Shown here: one piece after another, positions 5,768-15,626 of the stretch | How positions within the stretch are numbered: position 1 is the stretch's first letter | Layout: every line of letters begins with the position of its first letter | Source: Nonlabens xiamenensis | GTDB taxonomy: Bacteria > Bacteroidota > Bacteroidia > Flavobacteriales > Flavobacteriaceae | NCBI RefSeq assembly: GCF_003865345.1 | Contig: NZ_RMVE01000003.1 | Span: 434,001 to 498,000, forward strand | DNA length: 64,000 bases | Reading direction: 5' to 3' | The notes under the pieces: generated by a model | The model's input: the letters and a program-made list of their open reading frames with translations, nothing else | Told to the model about the DNA's origin: nothing | Databases searched by the model: none | Made by a program: the position numbers and the translations under genes

Positions 5768-8652
5768 TTACAGATTACCAAGCTAAATATTTTGCTCACG
5801 AATTAACTCGAAGATTACCTGCAAATGATATAGGTAAATTTACAGCTTCTTTACAAGATGCTCAGGTAGATATGAATCCGCATCAGGTAGAAGCTGCTTT
5901 ATTTGCTTTTCAATCACCCTTGTCTAAAGGTGCTATTTTAGCTGATGAAGTTGGACTTGGTAAGACTATTGAAGCTGGAATTATTATTTCTCAAAAATGG
6001 GCAGAAAGAAAAAGAAAACTACTTATTATTTGTCCTGCTAACTTAAGAAAACAATGGAATCAAGAATTATCAGATAAGTTTTTCATTCCATCTATAGTTT
6101 TGGAATCTCAATCTTTTAATAAGCTTAAAAAGCAGGGTAAAAGAAACCCTTTTGACCAAAAGCAAATAGTTTTAGCCTCATTTCAGTTTATAAAGTCTAA
6201 AGAGCAATTTGTAAAAATGATAGATTGGGATTTAGTCATTATTGATGAAGCGCATAGACTTAGAAATGTTTATAAACCCAAAAATAAAATTGCTAATGCT
6301 ATAAAGGTTGCTCTTCAACATGCACCTAAAATACTACTAACTGCTACACCTCTACAAAACTCAATACTAGAATTGTATGGGTTGGTAAGTTTTATAGATG
6401 AGTATATATTTGGAGACTTAAAGAGCTTTAAAACTCAGTTTGGAAAAATTACTACAGAAGATGCTTTTTTTGAATTAAGAGAACGTTTAAAAACAGTCTG
6501 TAAAAGAACCCTTAGGAGACAAGTTTTAGAATACATCAACTATACCAACAGAATTGCTATTGTAGAAGAGTTCTATCCTTTTAAGGATGAAGAAACGTTA
6601 TATGACCTTGTTTCAGAATATCTACAAACACCTAAACTTTATGCCTTACCCAATAGTCAAAGACAACTAATGACTCTCATTTTAAGAAAGTTATTAGCTT
6701 CTTCTACATATGCTATTTCTGGTACTTTACAGGCTTTAGAAAACAAATTAAAAGCCATTTTAGCAGACCAAAAATTTCTAAACGAAAAGGTAGAATTAGG
6801 AACTGAATTTGAGACCTTAAATGAATTGGAAGATGAATGGGACGATGAAGAATTAAATTCTTTTGAGTTACTTACTGATGAAGAATTAGCTGAAGTACAA
6901 GCTGAATTGGATAATGTTTCAACATTTAGAGAGCTGGCTGTTTCTATTGAAAAAAATGCTAAAGGAGAAAAACTATTAACTGCTTTAACCAAAGGTTTTG
7001 AAAAACTAGAAGAACTTGGTGCTAATAAAAAAGCAATCATCTTTACAGAATCTACAAGAACACAGCAATATTTAGCCAACCATTTAACTAACAATGGTTA
7101 CAAAAACAAAATAGTATTGTTTAATGGTTCTAATAATGATGCTAAATCTAAACAGATTTATAAAGATTGGATTGAAGAGCATAAAGGTACTGATAGAGTT
7201 AGTGGTGCAAGAGATGCTGATATGCGACAAGCTATTGTAGATTATTTTAAAAATACAGCTACCATATTAATTGCTACTGAAGCTGCTGCTGAGGGTATCA
7301 ACCTACAATTCTGTTCCCTGCTAGTTAATTATGATATGCCTTGGAATCCTCAAAGAATAGAACAACGTATTGGTAGAGTACACAGATATGGACAAAAACA
7401 TGATGTTGTTGTTGTTAATTTCTTAAATCAATCTAATGAAGCAGACCAAAGAGTATATGAGTTACTAGACCAAAAATTTCAACTCTTTAATGGGGTTTTT
7501 GGTGCTTCTGATGAAGTTTTAGGTAGTATTAGTTCTGGTGTAGATTTTGAAAAACGTATTGCTCAAATTTATCAGGAATGTAGACAACCTTCAGAAATAA
7601 AAAATGCTTTTGATGCTTTACAGCAAGAAATGGATGAAAGCATTAATACTAGAATTGATGAAACAAGAGAGCAATTACTAGAGCATTTTGATGATGAAGT
7701 ACACCAAAAATTAAAAGTAAACCTAGAGAAAGGTAAAAGCTATTTAAACCAATACGAAAACTGGTTATGGACTGTTACCAAACATTACCTAAATGGTTAT
7801 GCCGAGTTTGATTTTAAGAGAGATGTGTTTCGACTTAAAAAGAATCCTTTTCCTCAATGTAAAATTAATGAAGGTCCTTACCAACTCTTAAAAAGTGGTG
7901 ATGTCATAAAAAAATCGCAACAAGAATTAGATAATGATACCAACTTATATAGAATAGGTCACCCACTAGCTAAACAAATAGTAGAAGCCTGTAAAACAAA
8001 AGACCTAGAGTTACAAAAAGTAATTTTTGATTATTCTAACCACCCAACAAATATGGCTATTGTAGAAGATTATGTAGGTAGTAAAGGGACTTTAAGAGTA
8101 ATACAATTAAGTATTCTATCTTTTGAAGAGGAGGACTATTTACTTACACAAATTTTAGATAAGCAACAAAACAAAATAGATGCTGAAATAGCTCAAAAAT
8201 TATTTACCTTACCTGCAAAAACTGCAAACACAACGGCTATTTCTGATGAAACAGACCTATTGCTTAGAGACCTATTTAAAGCCCAAAAGCAAGAAGTTTT
8301 AGAAGATAACATGCAGCGTAATGCTGAGTTCTTTGACCAAGAATATGACAAGCTAGATAAATGGGCAGATGATATGAAAATAAGCTTAGAAAGAGAAATT
8401 AAAGACATTGATGCAGAAATAAAATTACGCAAAGCAGAAGCTAGAAAAACACTAGATTTAAAAAGTAAAGTAAAAGAACAACGTGCTATTAAAGACTTGG
8501 AGAAAAAGCGTAATGAAAAAAGAAAACATTTATTTGAAGCACAAGACCAAATAGATGATAAAAAAGACGATGTTTTAAGTAACATAGAAGAGCGTTTAGC
8601 ACAACGTATAGAAGAAAAAGAATTATTTACCATTAAGTGGGAATTGATATAA
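5764..8652 (+). CDS. Snf2/HepA (RapA-like) SF2 ATPase of a restriction/defence operon
   Basis: 962 residues. Helicase domain 1 has Walker A ADEVGLGKTIEAG (K67), DEAH box at D161 (IIDEAHRLRN) and motif III LLTATPLQNS. Helicase domain 2 has IIFTESTRTQQYLANHL, ATEAAAEGINLQFC and the motif VI QRIGRVHRYGQ around 534-542. The C-terminal 150 residues are a long charged coiled coil. Snf2 ATPases move along double-stranded DNA without unwinding it. Related ATPases occur in DISARM (DrmD) and beside type III restriction systems. Here it sits directly before Mod and Res, all co-directional and nearly overlapping, so it likely acts with them in recognising or translocating on foreign DNA. Confidence 0.9.
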   Translation: MITDYQAKYFAHELTRRLPANDIGKFTASLQDAQVDMNPHQVEAALFAFQSPLSKGAILADEVGLGKTIEAGIIISQKWAERKRKLLIICPANLRKQWNQELSDKFFIPSIVLESQSFNKLKKQGKRNPFDQKQIVLASFQFIKSKEQFVKMIDWDLVIIDEAHRLRNVYKPKNKIANAIKVALQHAPKILLTATPLQNSILELYGLVSFIDEYIFGDLKSFKTQFGKITTEDAFFELRERLKTVCKRTLRRQVLEYINYTNRIAIVEEFYPFKDEETLYDLVSEYLQTPKLYALPNSQRQLMTLILRKLLASSTYAISGTLQALENKLKAILADQKFLNEKVELGTEFETLNELEDEWDDEELNSFELLTDEELAEVQAELDNVSTFRELAVSIEKNAKGEKLLTALTKGFEKLEELGANKKAIIFTESTRTQQYLANHLTNNGYKNKIVLFNGSNNDAKSKQIYKDWIEEHKGTDRVSGARDADMRQAIVDYFKNTATILIATEAAAEGINLQFCSLLVNYDMPWNPQRIEQRIGRVHRYGQKHDVVVVNFLNQSNEADQRVYELLDQKFQLFNGVFGASDEVLGSISSGVDFEKRIAQIYQECRQPSEIKNAFDALQQEMDESINTRIDETREQLLEHFDDEVHQKLKVNLEKGKSYLNQYENWLWTVTKHYLNGYAEFDFKRDVFRLKKNPFPQCKINEGPYQLLKSGDVIKKSQQELDNDTNLYRIGHPLAKQIVEACKTKDLELQKVIFDYSNHPTNMAIVEDYVGSKGTLRVIQLSILSFEEEDYLLTQILDKQQNKIDAEIAQKLFTLPAKTANTTAISDETDLLLRDLFKAQKQEVLEDNMQRNAEFFDQEYDKLDKWADDMKISLEREIKDIDAEIKLRKAEARKTLDLKSKVKEQRAIKDLEKKRNEKRKHLFEAQDQIDDKKDDVLSNIEERLAQRIEEKELFTIKWELI

Positions 8653-8656
8653 CAAT

Positions 8657-10405
8657 ATGGCAAACAAAAAACAACAAAAACTAGAACTAACATGGATAGG
8701 TAAAGGTGAAGAACCTACTCTAGAACCTAGAATACTCATAGAAAACCCAGAATATAGCTATGGAGACCCTAAAACAGAAAACTTACTTATTCACGGAGAT
8801 AACCTTTTAGTCTTAAAAGCACTAGAACAAGACTATGCTGGTAAAGTGAAATGTATTTATATAGACCCGCCTTATAACACTGGTTCAAGAATAGATTCTG
8901 ATGGTAAGGAAGTTGGATATGAAGATGGTATTGAACATTCTGAATGGTTATCGATGATGAAGCCTCGTCTTGAGTTATTAAAGACACTATTACATGATGA
9001 TGGAACATTAGCTATTCAGATAGACGACAATGAATTTGCCAGGTTGTATTTACTATTATTAGAGGTATTTAATAGTCAAAAAAACTTAAAAACCATTTGT
9101 GTAAAAATGTCGGAAGCTACTGGTGTGAAAATGGCACATGTAGTAAATTCAGGAAGAATCCCTAAGCTAAAAGAATACATTATTATAGCTAGAAAAAATG
9201 GAATTAAAAATTTGTTTGTAGAAAGAATCCCTAAGGATAAATGGGATAACGAATATAAAATATTTGCTAAAGGTGTTACTAAAAAGGAAGTTACTTTTGT
9301 TAAGGAAATAATGAATAATATAGATTCTACTGAAAAAGATATAGAAATAGCTGACACTATTTGTTCAAAAATGCAATTTTCAAACATAAATGAGTTGTTT
9401 GAAATAGAAAACATTAAATCTGAAGAAGACAAATTAAGGGTTAAATATGAAAATTCTTGGAGAATATTTAGAGATGTTGCCACAACAGGTGGAGCAAAAA
9501 TAATTGCTGACAAAAAAAGATTAAGTAATTCAAATAGTGCATTTTTAATTGTCACCCCGAAAAAGAAGAAATATTTAATAAAGTCTGGCTACAATGTTGA
9601 TGCCGCCCAACCTAGGATTAAATTACTCTTTGCAGATGATTATTTAACTATACATCCTGGAGATTTTTGGCAAGATATTAAAACTACAGGTTTGGACAAC
9701 GAAGGAGGAGTAACTTTTAAAAAAGGTAAAAAACCTGAAGCTTTAGTGAAACGTATTATTGGCATGGCTTCTAATGAAGGAGATATCGTTTTAGATAGTT
9801 TTATTGGAAGCGGGACTACTGGAGCAGTAGCAACTAAGATGAATAGAAAATGGATTGGTGTAGAAATGGGACCTCACTGCTTCACACATTGTATACCTAG
9901 AATTAAAAATGTCATTGACGGAAGAGATTCTCAAGGTATAACAACAGAACTAAATTGGCAAGGTGGAGGTGGTTTTAAATTTTACGAGTTAGCACCAAGC
10001 TTATTAAACAAAGATAAATATGACAATTGGGTAATTAATAAAGAGTACAACCCAACTATGTTAGCGGCTGCTATGGCTAAACAAGAAGGTTTTACCTATG
10101 CACCAGATAAAAACACCTATTGGAAACAAGGCTATAGTGCAGAACAAGACTTTATTTTTACTACTACGCAATTTGTCACAGTAGAGCTATTAGACCAATT
10201 ACAAGACCAATTACAGGAAGGAGAAAGTCTATTAATTTGTGCCAAAAAGTTTCAACCTGAATGCCGTAATAAGTTCAAGAACATTGTACTTAAAAAAATA
10301 CCTAAAATGTTGTTAGGTAAATGTGAGTTTGGCAAAGAGGATTACAGCTTAAACATCATTAATCCCCCAGTATTAACTGAAGAAGAATTAGGTAATGAAG
10401 AATAG
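8657..10405 (+). CDS. mod: Type III-like adenine-specific DNA methyltransferase (Mod)
   Basis: 582 residues. The catalytic motif IV DPPYNTGS begins at D70 and the SAM-binding motif I DSFIGSGTT begins at D380, so the order is that of beta-class N6-adenine methyltransferases such as type III Mod proteins. The segment between (about 145-320), rich in Lys and Ile, is where the target-recognition domain lies. It methylates host sites and provides specificity for the Res protein encoded next. Its start is four bases after the Snf2 gene stop, and its end overlaps the Res start by 11 bases. Confidence 0.93.
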   Translation: MANKKQQKLELTWIGKGEEPTLEPRILIENPEYSYGDPKTENLLIHGDNLLVLKALEQDYAGKVKCIYIDPPYNTGSRIDSDGKEVGYEDGIEHSEWLSMMKPRLELLKTLLHDDGTLAIQIDDNEFARLYLLLLEVFNSQKNLKTICVKMSEATGVKMAHVVNSGRIPKLKEYIIIARKNGIKNLFVERIPKDKWDNEYKIFAKGVTKKEVTFVKEIMNNIDSTEKDIEIADTICSKMQFSNINELFEIENIKSEEDKLRVKYENSWRIFRDVATTGGAKIIADKKRLSNSNSAFLIVTPKKKKYLIKSGYNVDAAQPRIKLLFADDYLTIHPGDFWQDIKTTGLDNEGGVTFKKGKKPEALVKRIIGMASNEGDIVLDSFIGSGTTGAVATKMNRKWIGVEMGPHCFTHCIPRIKNVIDGRDSQGITTELNWQGGGGFKFYELAPSLLNKDKYDNWVINKEYNPTMLAAAMAKQEGFTYAPDKNTYWKQGYSAEQDFIFTTTQFVTVELLDQLQDQLQEGESLLICAKKFQPECRNKFKNIVLKKIPKMLLGKCEFGKEDYSLNIINPPVLTEEELGNEE

Positions 10406-13130
10406 TACTAGAGATTACATAATTGAACAAGCTAACCCTAGTGTAGATACAATTATAAACAGAATTAATAATAGGCTATCACTAAGAGACCCGTTACGAG
10501 ATTCCCTTCAATTAGTAGCTTATTTAGCAGAAGAGTTAGAACTAAAAAAAGAGGTTGACTTAAAGGCAGAACTAGAAAAAGTTAAACAACATTACCCAAG
10601 TTGTAAAAACTTTGAAAGAGATTTTGTGTCACTATGCTTTTCAATAGCTACAGGTGTTGGTAAAACCAGATTAATGGGTGCTTTTATTACCTACCTATAT
10701 TTAAAAAAAGGAATACGTAATTTTTTCATTTTAGCACCAAACTTAACCATCTATGAAAAGTTAATTGAAGACTTTGGTAATCCTAACTACAAAAAATATG
10801 TATTCAAAGGTATTAGTGAATTTGTAACTAACAGACCCGTAATTATCAATGGAGATAATTATGCAGAAAAAGGAAGTTTATTTGGTGACCAAGAAGTTAG
10901 AATCAACATTTTTAATATTTCTAAATTCAATTCAGACAACAAAGTAGGAAGAGGAAAAGCAGATAAAGGCAAACCACCAAAAATGAAACGATTATCAGAG
11001 TATTTAGGTCAGTCTTATTGGGACTACTTAGCAGGTCTAGATGATTTAGTTATTTTAATGGATGAAGCTCATAGGTATCATGCAGATGCTTCAAAAAAAG
11101 CAATTAATGAGTTAAAACCTATTTTAGGTTTAGAGCTAACCGCTACACCACTAGATGAAAAAGGAAAAGCTTTTAAAAATGTAGTTTATGAATACAATTT
11201 AGCACAAGCCTTAGAAGATGGTAAATATGTAAAAGCACCTGCTATTGCCACACGTAAAGATTTTGACAAGAAAAATTTAACACCAAAGGAAGTAGAACAG
11301 TTCAAACTAGAAGATGCTATTTCAGTACACGAAGACACAAAAAATGAATTAGAACTCTATGCTAGAAATAACAATGTACCGTTAGTAAAACCTTTTATTC
11401 TGGTAGTTTGTAAAGATATTAACCATGCTACTGAAGTTTATGACTATATAAGTTCTGATGCATTTTACAATGGTAAATATGAGGGTAGAGTTTTACAGAT
11501 AGATTCTAGCACTAAAAAAGTAGAAGAAATTGAAAGACAATTTTTATCCTTAGAAAGTCCAGATAATGAGATTGAAATTGTAATACATGTAAACATGTTA
11601 AAAGAAGGTTGGGATGTTACCAATCTATATACTATTGTTCCTTTAAGGGCTGCAAATGCTTCTGTTTTAATTGAGCAAACTATTGGTAGAGGCTTACGAT
11701 TACCATATAATGGTAAAAGAACAGGAGTTGACAAAGTAGATAAATTGACTGTTTTAGCTCACGATAACTTTAACAAAGTCATTCAAGAAGCTCAAAACCC
11801 AGATTCTGTATTAAACAAGTTAACCTATGTAGAATTGGATGAAGACGATTTAAAAACTGAATCTACGATTATCACTTCTGAAACAAAGATTAATGCAGAA
11901 ATAAGAAAAGAACAAGCTAAAATAAATGCAGTAGTTAACCCTGAAAAAAAACTAGAGTTAACACATGCTTTAGAGGCTAAAAAGGCTATTGTGAATGCTA
12001 TTCCAACTTTTTCATCTACTGATGGTGTAAAAAGTGTAAATGATTTATCTAAACCAGAAGTAAAGCAAAAGGCAATTCAAAAAATTAAGGAGACTTTATT
12101 TAGAGGTCAGCAAAATATTTTTATGCCTCAAATTGTTGCTGAAGCAGAAGCTCAATATGATGAAGTAGTTGCTAATTTTAAAAATCAGATTATTGAAATA
12201 CCTAGAATGGATTTAGTTCTAGAGGAAGTAGAAACTTGGTTTGAAGATTTTGATTTAGATACAAGCAAGGGATTTGATTTAAACATTATGCAAGAAGAGA
12301 TTTTAAGGATGGATTTAAAAGACAAGACTAAAATTGATTCTTTAGGTGTTAAACAAGGAGCATTTGTAAATGAAACACCTGTCAATCAAGTTATAGCAGA
12401 ACTTATTAATTTTCCTGAAATTGACTACGATGAAAGTGCAGACTTATTACATAAATTGGTTACTCAGGCTTTAGAAAAATTATCAGAAAACCTTTCAGAT
12501 AAAAACCAACTTCCTGTATTAATTAGACAATACAGAAAAGTCATTGCAGGAAAGATATATGACCAGTTAAAAATTCATTTTAAAATGAGTAACCCTGATT
12601 ATATACCACCAACAATTTTACCTTTTGTAAAAATTGAAGATTGGAACTATACAGTACCTAAAGAAAATGGTTATAAACATTATACGGATGTAATCACACC
12701 TTTGAGTCTAGTTCCTAAATATGTATATAGAGGCTTTGAGAAATCTTGTCATCCAGAATATAAATTTGATTCTAACACAGAAAAGGATTTTGCTTTTGTC
12801 ATAGAAAATGATGCATCTGTATTAAAATGGTTAAGACCAGCTGCTAATCAATTTAGAATTTATTGGGGTAAAAACTCCAATAAGTATGAGCCTGACTTTA
12901 TTGTAGAAACAGAAGATTCAATTTTCATGTGTGAGCCAAAAAAGGCTAAAGAGATAGAGAGCGAAGAGGTACAATTAAAAATGAAAGCAGCCTTAAAATA
13001 TTGCCAGTATGCTAATGAATTTACTAGTAAAAATGATGGTAAAACTTGGCGATACTTATTAATTCCACATGACCAAATTGACAAAACCTCTAGTTTTCAA
13101 AATTTAGTCAATAAATTTGAAATTATTTGA
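10395..13130 (+). CDS. res: Type III-like restriction enzyme helicase-nuclease (Res)
   Basis: 911 residues. SF2 helicase motifs: Walker A ATGVGKTRLMG (K90), DEAH at D223 (LMDEAHRYHAD), LELTATPLDEKG, and motif VI QTIGRGLRLPYNG. The C-terminal nuclease core is PD-(D/E)xK: D834 in YEPDFIVE followed by E847 and K849 in CEPKKAK. The family translocates or switches on DNA with Mod and cuts when two unmodified sites meet. All key residues are present, so it should be active. It overlaps the mod gene, giving a tight mod-res pair. Confidence 0.92.
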   Translation: MKNSTRDYIIEQANPSVDTIINRINNRLSLRDPLRDSLQLVAYLAEELELKKEVDLKAELEKVKQHYPSCKNFERDFVSLCFSIATGVGKTRLMGAFITYLYLKKGIRNFFILAPNLTIYEKLIEDFGNPNYKKYVFKGISEFVTNRPVIINGDNYAEKGSLFGDQEVRINIFNISKFNSDNKVGRGKADKGKPPKMKRLSEYLGQSYWDYLAGLDDLVILMDEAHRYHADASKKAINELKPILGLELTATPLDEKGKAFKNVVYEYNLAQALEDGKYVKAPAIATRKDFDKKNLTPKEVEQFKLEDAISVHEDTKNELELYARNNNVPLVKPFILVVCKDINHATEVYDYISSDAFYNGKYEGRVLQIDSSTKKVEEIERQFLSLESPDNEIEIVIHVNMLKEGWDVTNLYTIVPLRAANASVLIEQTIGRGLRLPYNGKRTGVDKVDKLTVLAHDNFNKVIQEAQNPDSVLNKLTYVELDEDDLKTESTIITSETKINAEIRKEQAKINAVVNPEKKLELTHALEAKKAIVNAIPTFSSTDGVKSVNDLSKPEVKQKAIQKIKETLFRGQQNIFMPQIVAEAEAQYDEVVANFKNQIIEIPRMDLVLEEVETWFEDFDLDTSKGFDLNIMQEEILRMDLKDKTKIDSLGVKQGAFVNETPVNQVIAELINFPEIDYDESADLLHKLVTQALEKLSENLSDKNQLPVLIRQYRKVIAGKIYDQLKIHFKMSNPDYIPPTILPFVKIEDWNYTVPKENGYKHYTDVITPLSLVPKYVYRGFEKSCHPEYKFDSNTEKDFAFVIENDASVLKWLRPAANQFRIYWGKNSNKYEPDFIVETEDSIFMCEPKKAKEIESEEVQLKMKAALKYCQYANEFTSKNDGKTWRYLLIPHDQIDKTSSFQNLVNKFEII

Positions 13131-13138
13131 ATAAAAAA

Positions 13139-13525
13139 ATGGATAACAACTTAGAACAGTTCTCTGATGAGGAACTATATATAATAACAGATTATTTAGT
13201 TAAAAGTGCGAAAACCAGATTTAATTATACAAAATTCAGGAAATCACTTAGTCAATTTGATGAGGAGTTTATTGATTTTCATTTTATAAATACAATTGTA
13301 ATGAGTAAAGCTGGTGGGCTTGAAAATCATGAAATTGCAGCAAGGATTCTACCTAATGTTCTATTATCTGGATACAATGTAGAAATAGATGAGTTAGTTA
13401 ATATTGTAAATCAAAAAGAAACAGACTTAGGTTTAGAAATTTTGGCAGCACAAATTGCTATGGACTCTTTACAAAACGGTACTCATCCTAACCTAGTTGT
13501 CCAACAAATTTCAAAAATTTTATAA
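13139..13525 (+). CDS. Hypothetical protein of the restriction operon
   Basis: 128 residues from the ATG at 13139, eight bases after the res stop; an in-frame TTG overlaps the stop. It is helical and acidic (EQFSDEELYIITDYLVKSA, then NHEIAARILPNVLLSG). No known domain or catalytic motif is visible. Its position suggests a role with Mod-Res, for example as an inhibitor or adaptor, but that is inference. Confidence 0.7.
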   Translation: MDNNLEQFSDEELYIITDYLVKSAKTRFNYTKFRKSLSQFDEEFIDFHFINTIVMSKAGGLENHEIAARILPNVLLSGYNVEIDELVNIVNQKETDLGLEILAAQIAMDSLQNGTHPNLVVQQISKIL

Positions 13526-13544
13526 CATTTAAGAAAGCATAGTA

Positions 13545-13985
13545 GTGATCATAAGTAACATTCCAGAATTGGAGCAAATTGCAAAAAGTATCAAGTCTTT
13601 AAAGGAAAAAGGGATAATAAGATCAAACAATCTTGTGGGAGATTTGGGAGAATATTACTGTTCCAAATATCTAGGAATTGAGCTATGTAATAATAAAGTT
13701 CAAAAAGGTTTTGACGGCAAAGATAATACTGGTCAAACTGTACAAATAAAAACACGAAAAAAACCTAAAGGAAATGCTGTTATAAATTTCAAGAATTTAC
13801 AATTTGATTATTGTATTTTCATTGAACTTGATAATCAATTTAAAGTAGTCTTAGCACTTAAGATATTTAATACAGAAATAAGCTCAAATATTTGTGAAAA
13901 AAGAAATAGAATATCAATAAACAAATTAAAAAACATTACTAAAAAGGTAGTTCTCTTATCTGAACCTAGATATAAAATGTCATGA
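13545..13985 (+). CDS. Small PD-(D/E)xK nuclease-like protein
   Basis: 146 residues, GTG start. It has the restriction-endonuclease-like pattern: E36 in VGDLGEYYCSKYLG, D57 in KGFDGKD, and Q67-I-K69 in GQTVQIKTRKK. GEYYCSKYLG followed by a short loop and QIKTR resembles a family of small nuclease-like proteins (DUF6998-type) often found beside defence genes. It follows the 13139 gene by 19 bases. A second nuclease beside Res is unusual in a type III system. Confidence 0.75.
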   Translation: MIISNIPELEQIAKSIKSLKEKGIIRSNNLVGDLGEYYCSKYLGIELCNNKVQKGFDGKDNTGQTVQIKTRKKPKGNAVINFKNLQFDYCIFIELDNQFKVVLALKIFNTEISSNICEKRNRISINKLKNITKKVVLLSEPRYKMS

Positions 13986-13986
13986 T

Positions 13987-14499
13987 ATGATGAATATTCA
14001 TTGTTTTAAAATGTTTGAAAATTTTTATAATATTAGTATTTCAGATAAATCATTTGATATTAGTGAATCAAGTTGGACTGCTCACAAATTCAAAGTTGAG
14101 CAAAAAGACTGTGCTATTTTTTTACATCATAAGTCTTTATTTTCAGTGGTTATTTTTGAATTCACAAAAAATATGATCAGTGATCTAAAATATAATTTCA
14201 CAAAAAGCACAATTGAACATCTTGAAAAAGATATACATTTAAGAGATGATGAAAAAAATATAATAATTGATGAAATATGCGATTTTAACTTTACATCAAA
14301 ATTTAATAGTAAATTAGTAAACAATCTAATTACTAACTATATTAAAGTTATTAAAGGTTTAAAATTATTACATGATCCCATATTTCCTGACAAAAATACA
14401 ATGGAAGTTTGTTATTGGAGTAACGAGTGTTTTAATGATATTAATAATTGTCTAGACTTTAAGGAGGCAATTCTTAAAAGAAAACTAGCTAATTGTTAA
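13987..14499 (+). CDS. Hypothetical protein, possibly DUF6933-like
   Basis: 170 residues beginning one base after the nuclease-like gene. The central part (FKVEQKDCAIFLHHKSLFSV) resembles the DUF6933 pattern in which a short strand is followed by 'LFSf', a family found in plasmids and islands. The match is weak. It has no membrane segment and no recognisable catalytic site. It is the last gene of the plus-strand defence operon and converges with the Detocs-like operon 38 bases further on. Confidence 0.6.
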   Translation: MMNIHCFKMFENFYNISISDKSFDISESSWTAHKFKVEQKDCAIFLHHKSLFSVVIFEFTKNMISDLKYNFTKSTIEHLEKDIHLRDDEKNIIIDEICDFNFTSKFNSKLVNNLITNYIKVIKGLKLLHDPIFPDKNTMEVCYWSNECFNDINNCLDFKEAILKRKLANC

Positions 14500-14537
14500 C
14501 GAAAACAAGTAGTCATCATTATAAAATTTTCTATAAT

Positions 14538-15626
14538 CTATATTTCTAGCTTTTTTTTGATATCCTCAATTAATGGTACAAAGTTTTTGTAAATATCTCT
14601 ATTTTCAGGAATTGATAATATGTAATCTGAAAAATTTTTTTTGCTTTCTCTATTTATCTTTTTGAGATACATTAGGGAGTCTTCACTCAAGTTGCATTTT
14701 ACAATATAATCTTTTAGACTTTCCTCTAACCATTCCATGTTTTTTGGTATTGAAAACTCTGATGTCTTTCTATTTTCAGTCCAACCTTCTTTGATAGCGT
14801 GTTCCCAGCAAAAAACTGGAAATAAGGATTCTATTTCAAAAGGAATTTTTAGACCTATACGATATAAATTCAAAATATCATTTGAATATTCACAATCTAA
14901 TGTTAAAACCTTTAATAGCTTTCTTTGGTTTTCAGACGAAAAAGATTTAAGAATTTCATTTTTGACTTCATTTCCTGCGAAATCATTATCTAATAATGCA
15001 ACTGCTTTAACATATTTCATTTCAGCATCTTTTGGGTACATGTTCATCCAAACTATTGCCTGGTTTAAAACCCATTGTGCACCACCAACCTTTTTAGCAT
15101 ATTTTAAATCTATTTGATTTAACAATCCTGGTTCATAAAACTCTATAGCTTTTTCCAAAAAAATAAAATCAGTGACACCTTCTAACAAAACAGCTGGCTT
15201 ATTACTTGAGTTGTCTATTTGTTCATAAGTCACATAAGAAATGTGTGTAAGTAATTTTTTAAGAGACCCAATCCAAGTCGAGTCATTTGAAGAGTAATGA
15301 ATTACATTCCAAACTGAAAAATAATCATTAATAAACTCCTTGTATTGAGTTAATCCAACTAAGTAATTAGGCACATAAATGGAATCAAGCTTCCTATAAA
15401 TTTCCTGTACAACTTGTTTACCACCATTACTATTTGGGCTATCATTCTCTTTGTAAGGAAGATTTATGTCCAAGATTAATAAATCATAACGAATTAATTT
15501 CATTTTGCGCAAGGCATCCATTCCATATTCAGCAATTTCTATTGTTGGATTAGAAATTATAGTAGGAATGATTTGCGAAATTACTTTTAATTTTATGGTA
15601 TCATCATCAACTATTAGAACCCTCAT
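14538..15626 (-). CDS. Receiver-TOPRIM effector (DtcC-like, Detocs variant)
   Basis: 362 residues. Residues 1-125 form a response-regulator receiver with the acidic pocket D7-D8-D9, phospho-acceptor D53 in LLILDINLP and T93 in VGLTQ. The last receiver part, HYSSNDSTWIGSLKKLL, mirrors the end of the partner receiver (YYSSGSNTWINDLKGLL). After a linker comes a TOPRIM domain of OLD type: E149 in LLEGVTDFIFLE, then D213-N-D215 in ALLDNDFAG. In Detocs the third protein is a receiver fused to an effector, most often an ATP nucleosidase; here a TOPRIM nuclease takes that place. Overlaps the upstream receiver gene by four bases. Phosphorylation probably activates DNA or RNA cleavage, which is inference. 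Confidence 0.83.
   Translation of the reverse strand: MRVLIVDDDTIKLKVISQIIPTIISNPTIEIAEYGMDALRKMKLIRYDLLILDINLPYKENDSPNSNGGKQVVQEIYRKLDSIYVPNYLVGLTQYKEFINDYFSVWNVIHYSSNDSTWIGSLKKLLTHISYVTYEQIDNSSNKPAVLLEGVTDFIFLEKAIEFYEPGLLNQIDLKYAKKVGGAQWVLNQAIVWMNMYPKDAEMKYVKAVALLDNDFAGNEVKNEILKSFSSENQRKLLKVLTLDCEYSNDILNLYRIGLKIPFEIESLFPVFCWEHAIKEGWTENRKTSEFSIPKNMEWLEESLKDYIVKCNLSEDSLMYLKKINRESKKNFSDYILSIPENRDIYKNFVPLIEDIKKKLEI

Noticed and set aside
5764-13130. DISARM or BREX assignment for the Snf2-Mod-Res cluster
   Set aside because: No drmA, drmB, drmC, brxC, pglZ or brxL-like gene is present; the methyltransferase and second helicase are type III Mod and Res.
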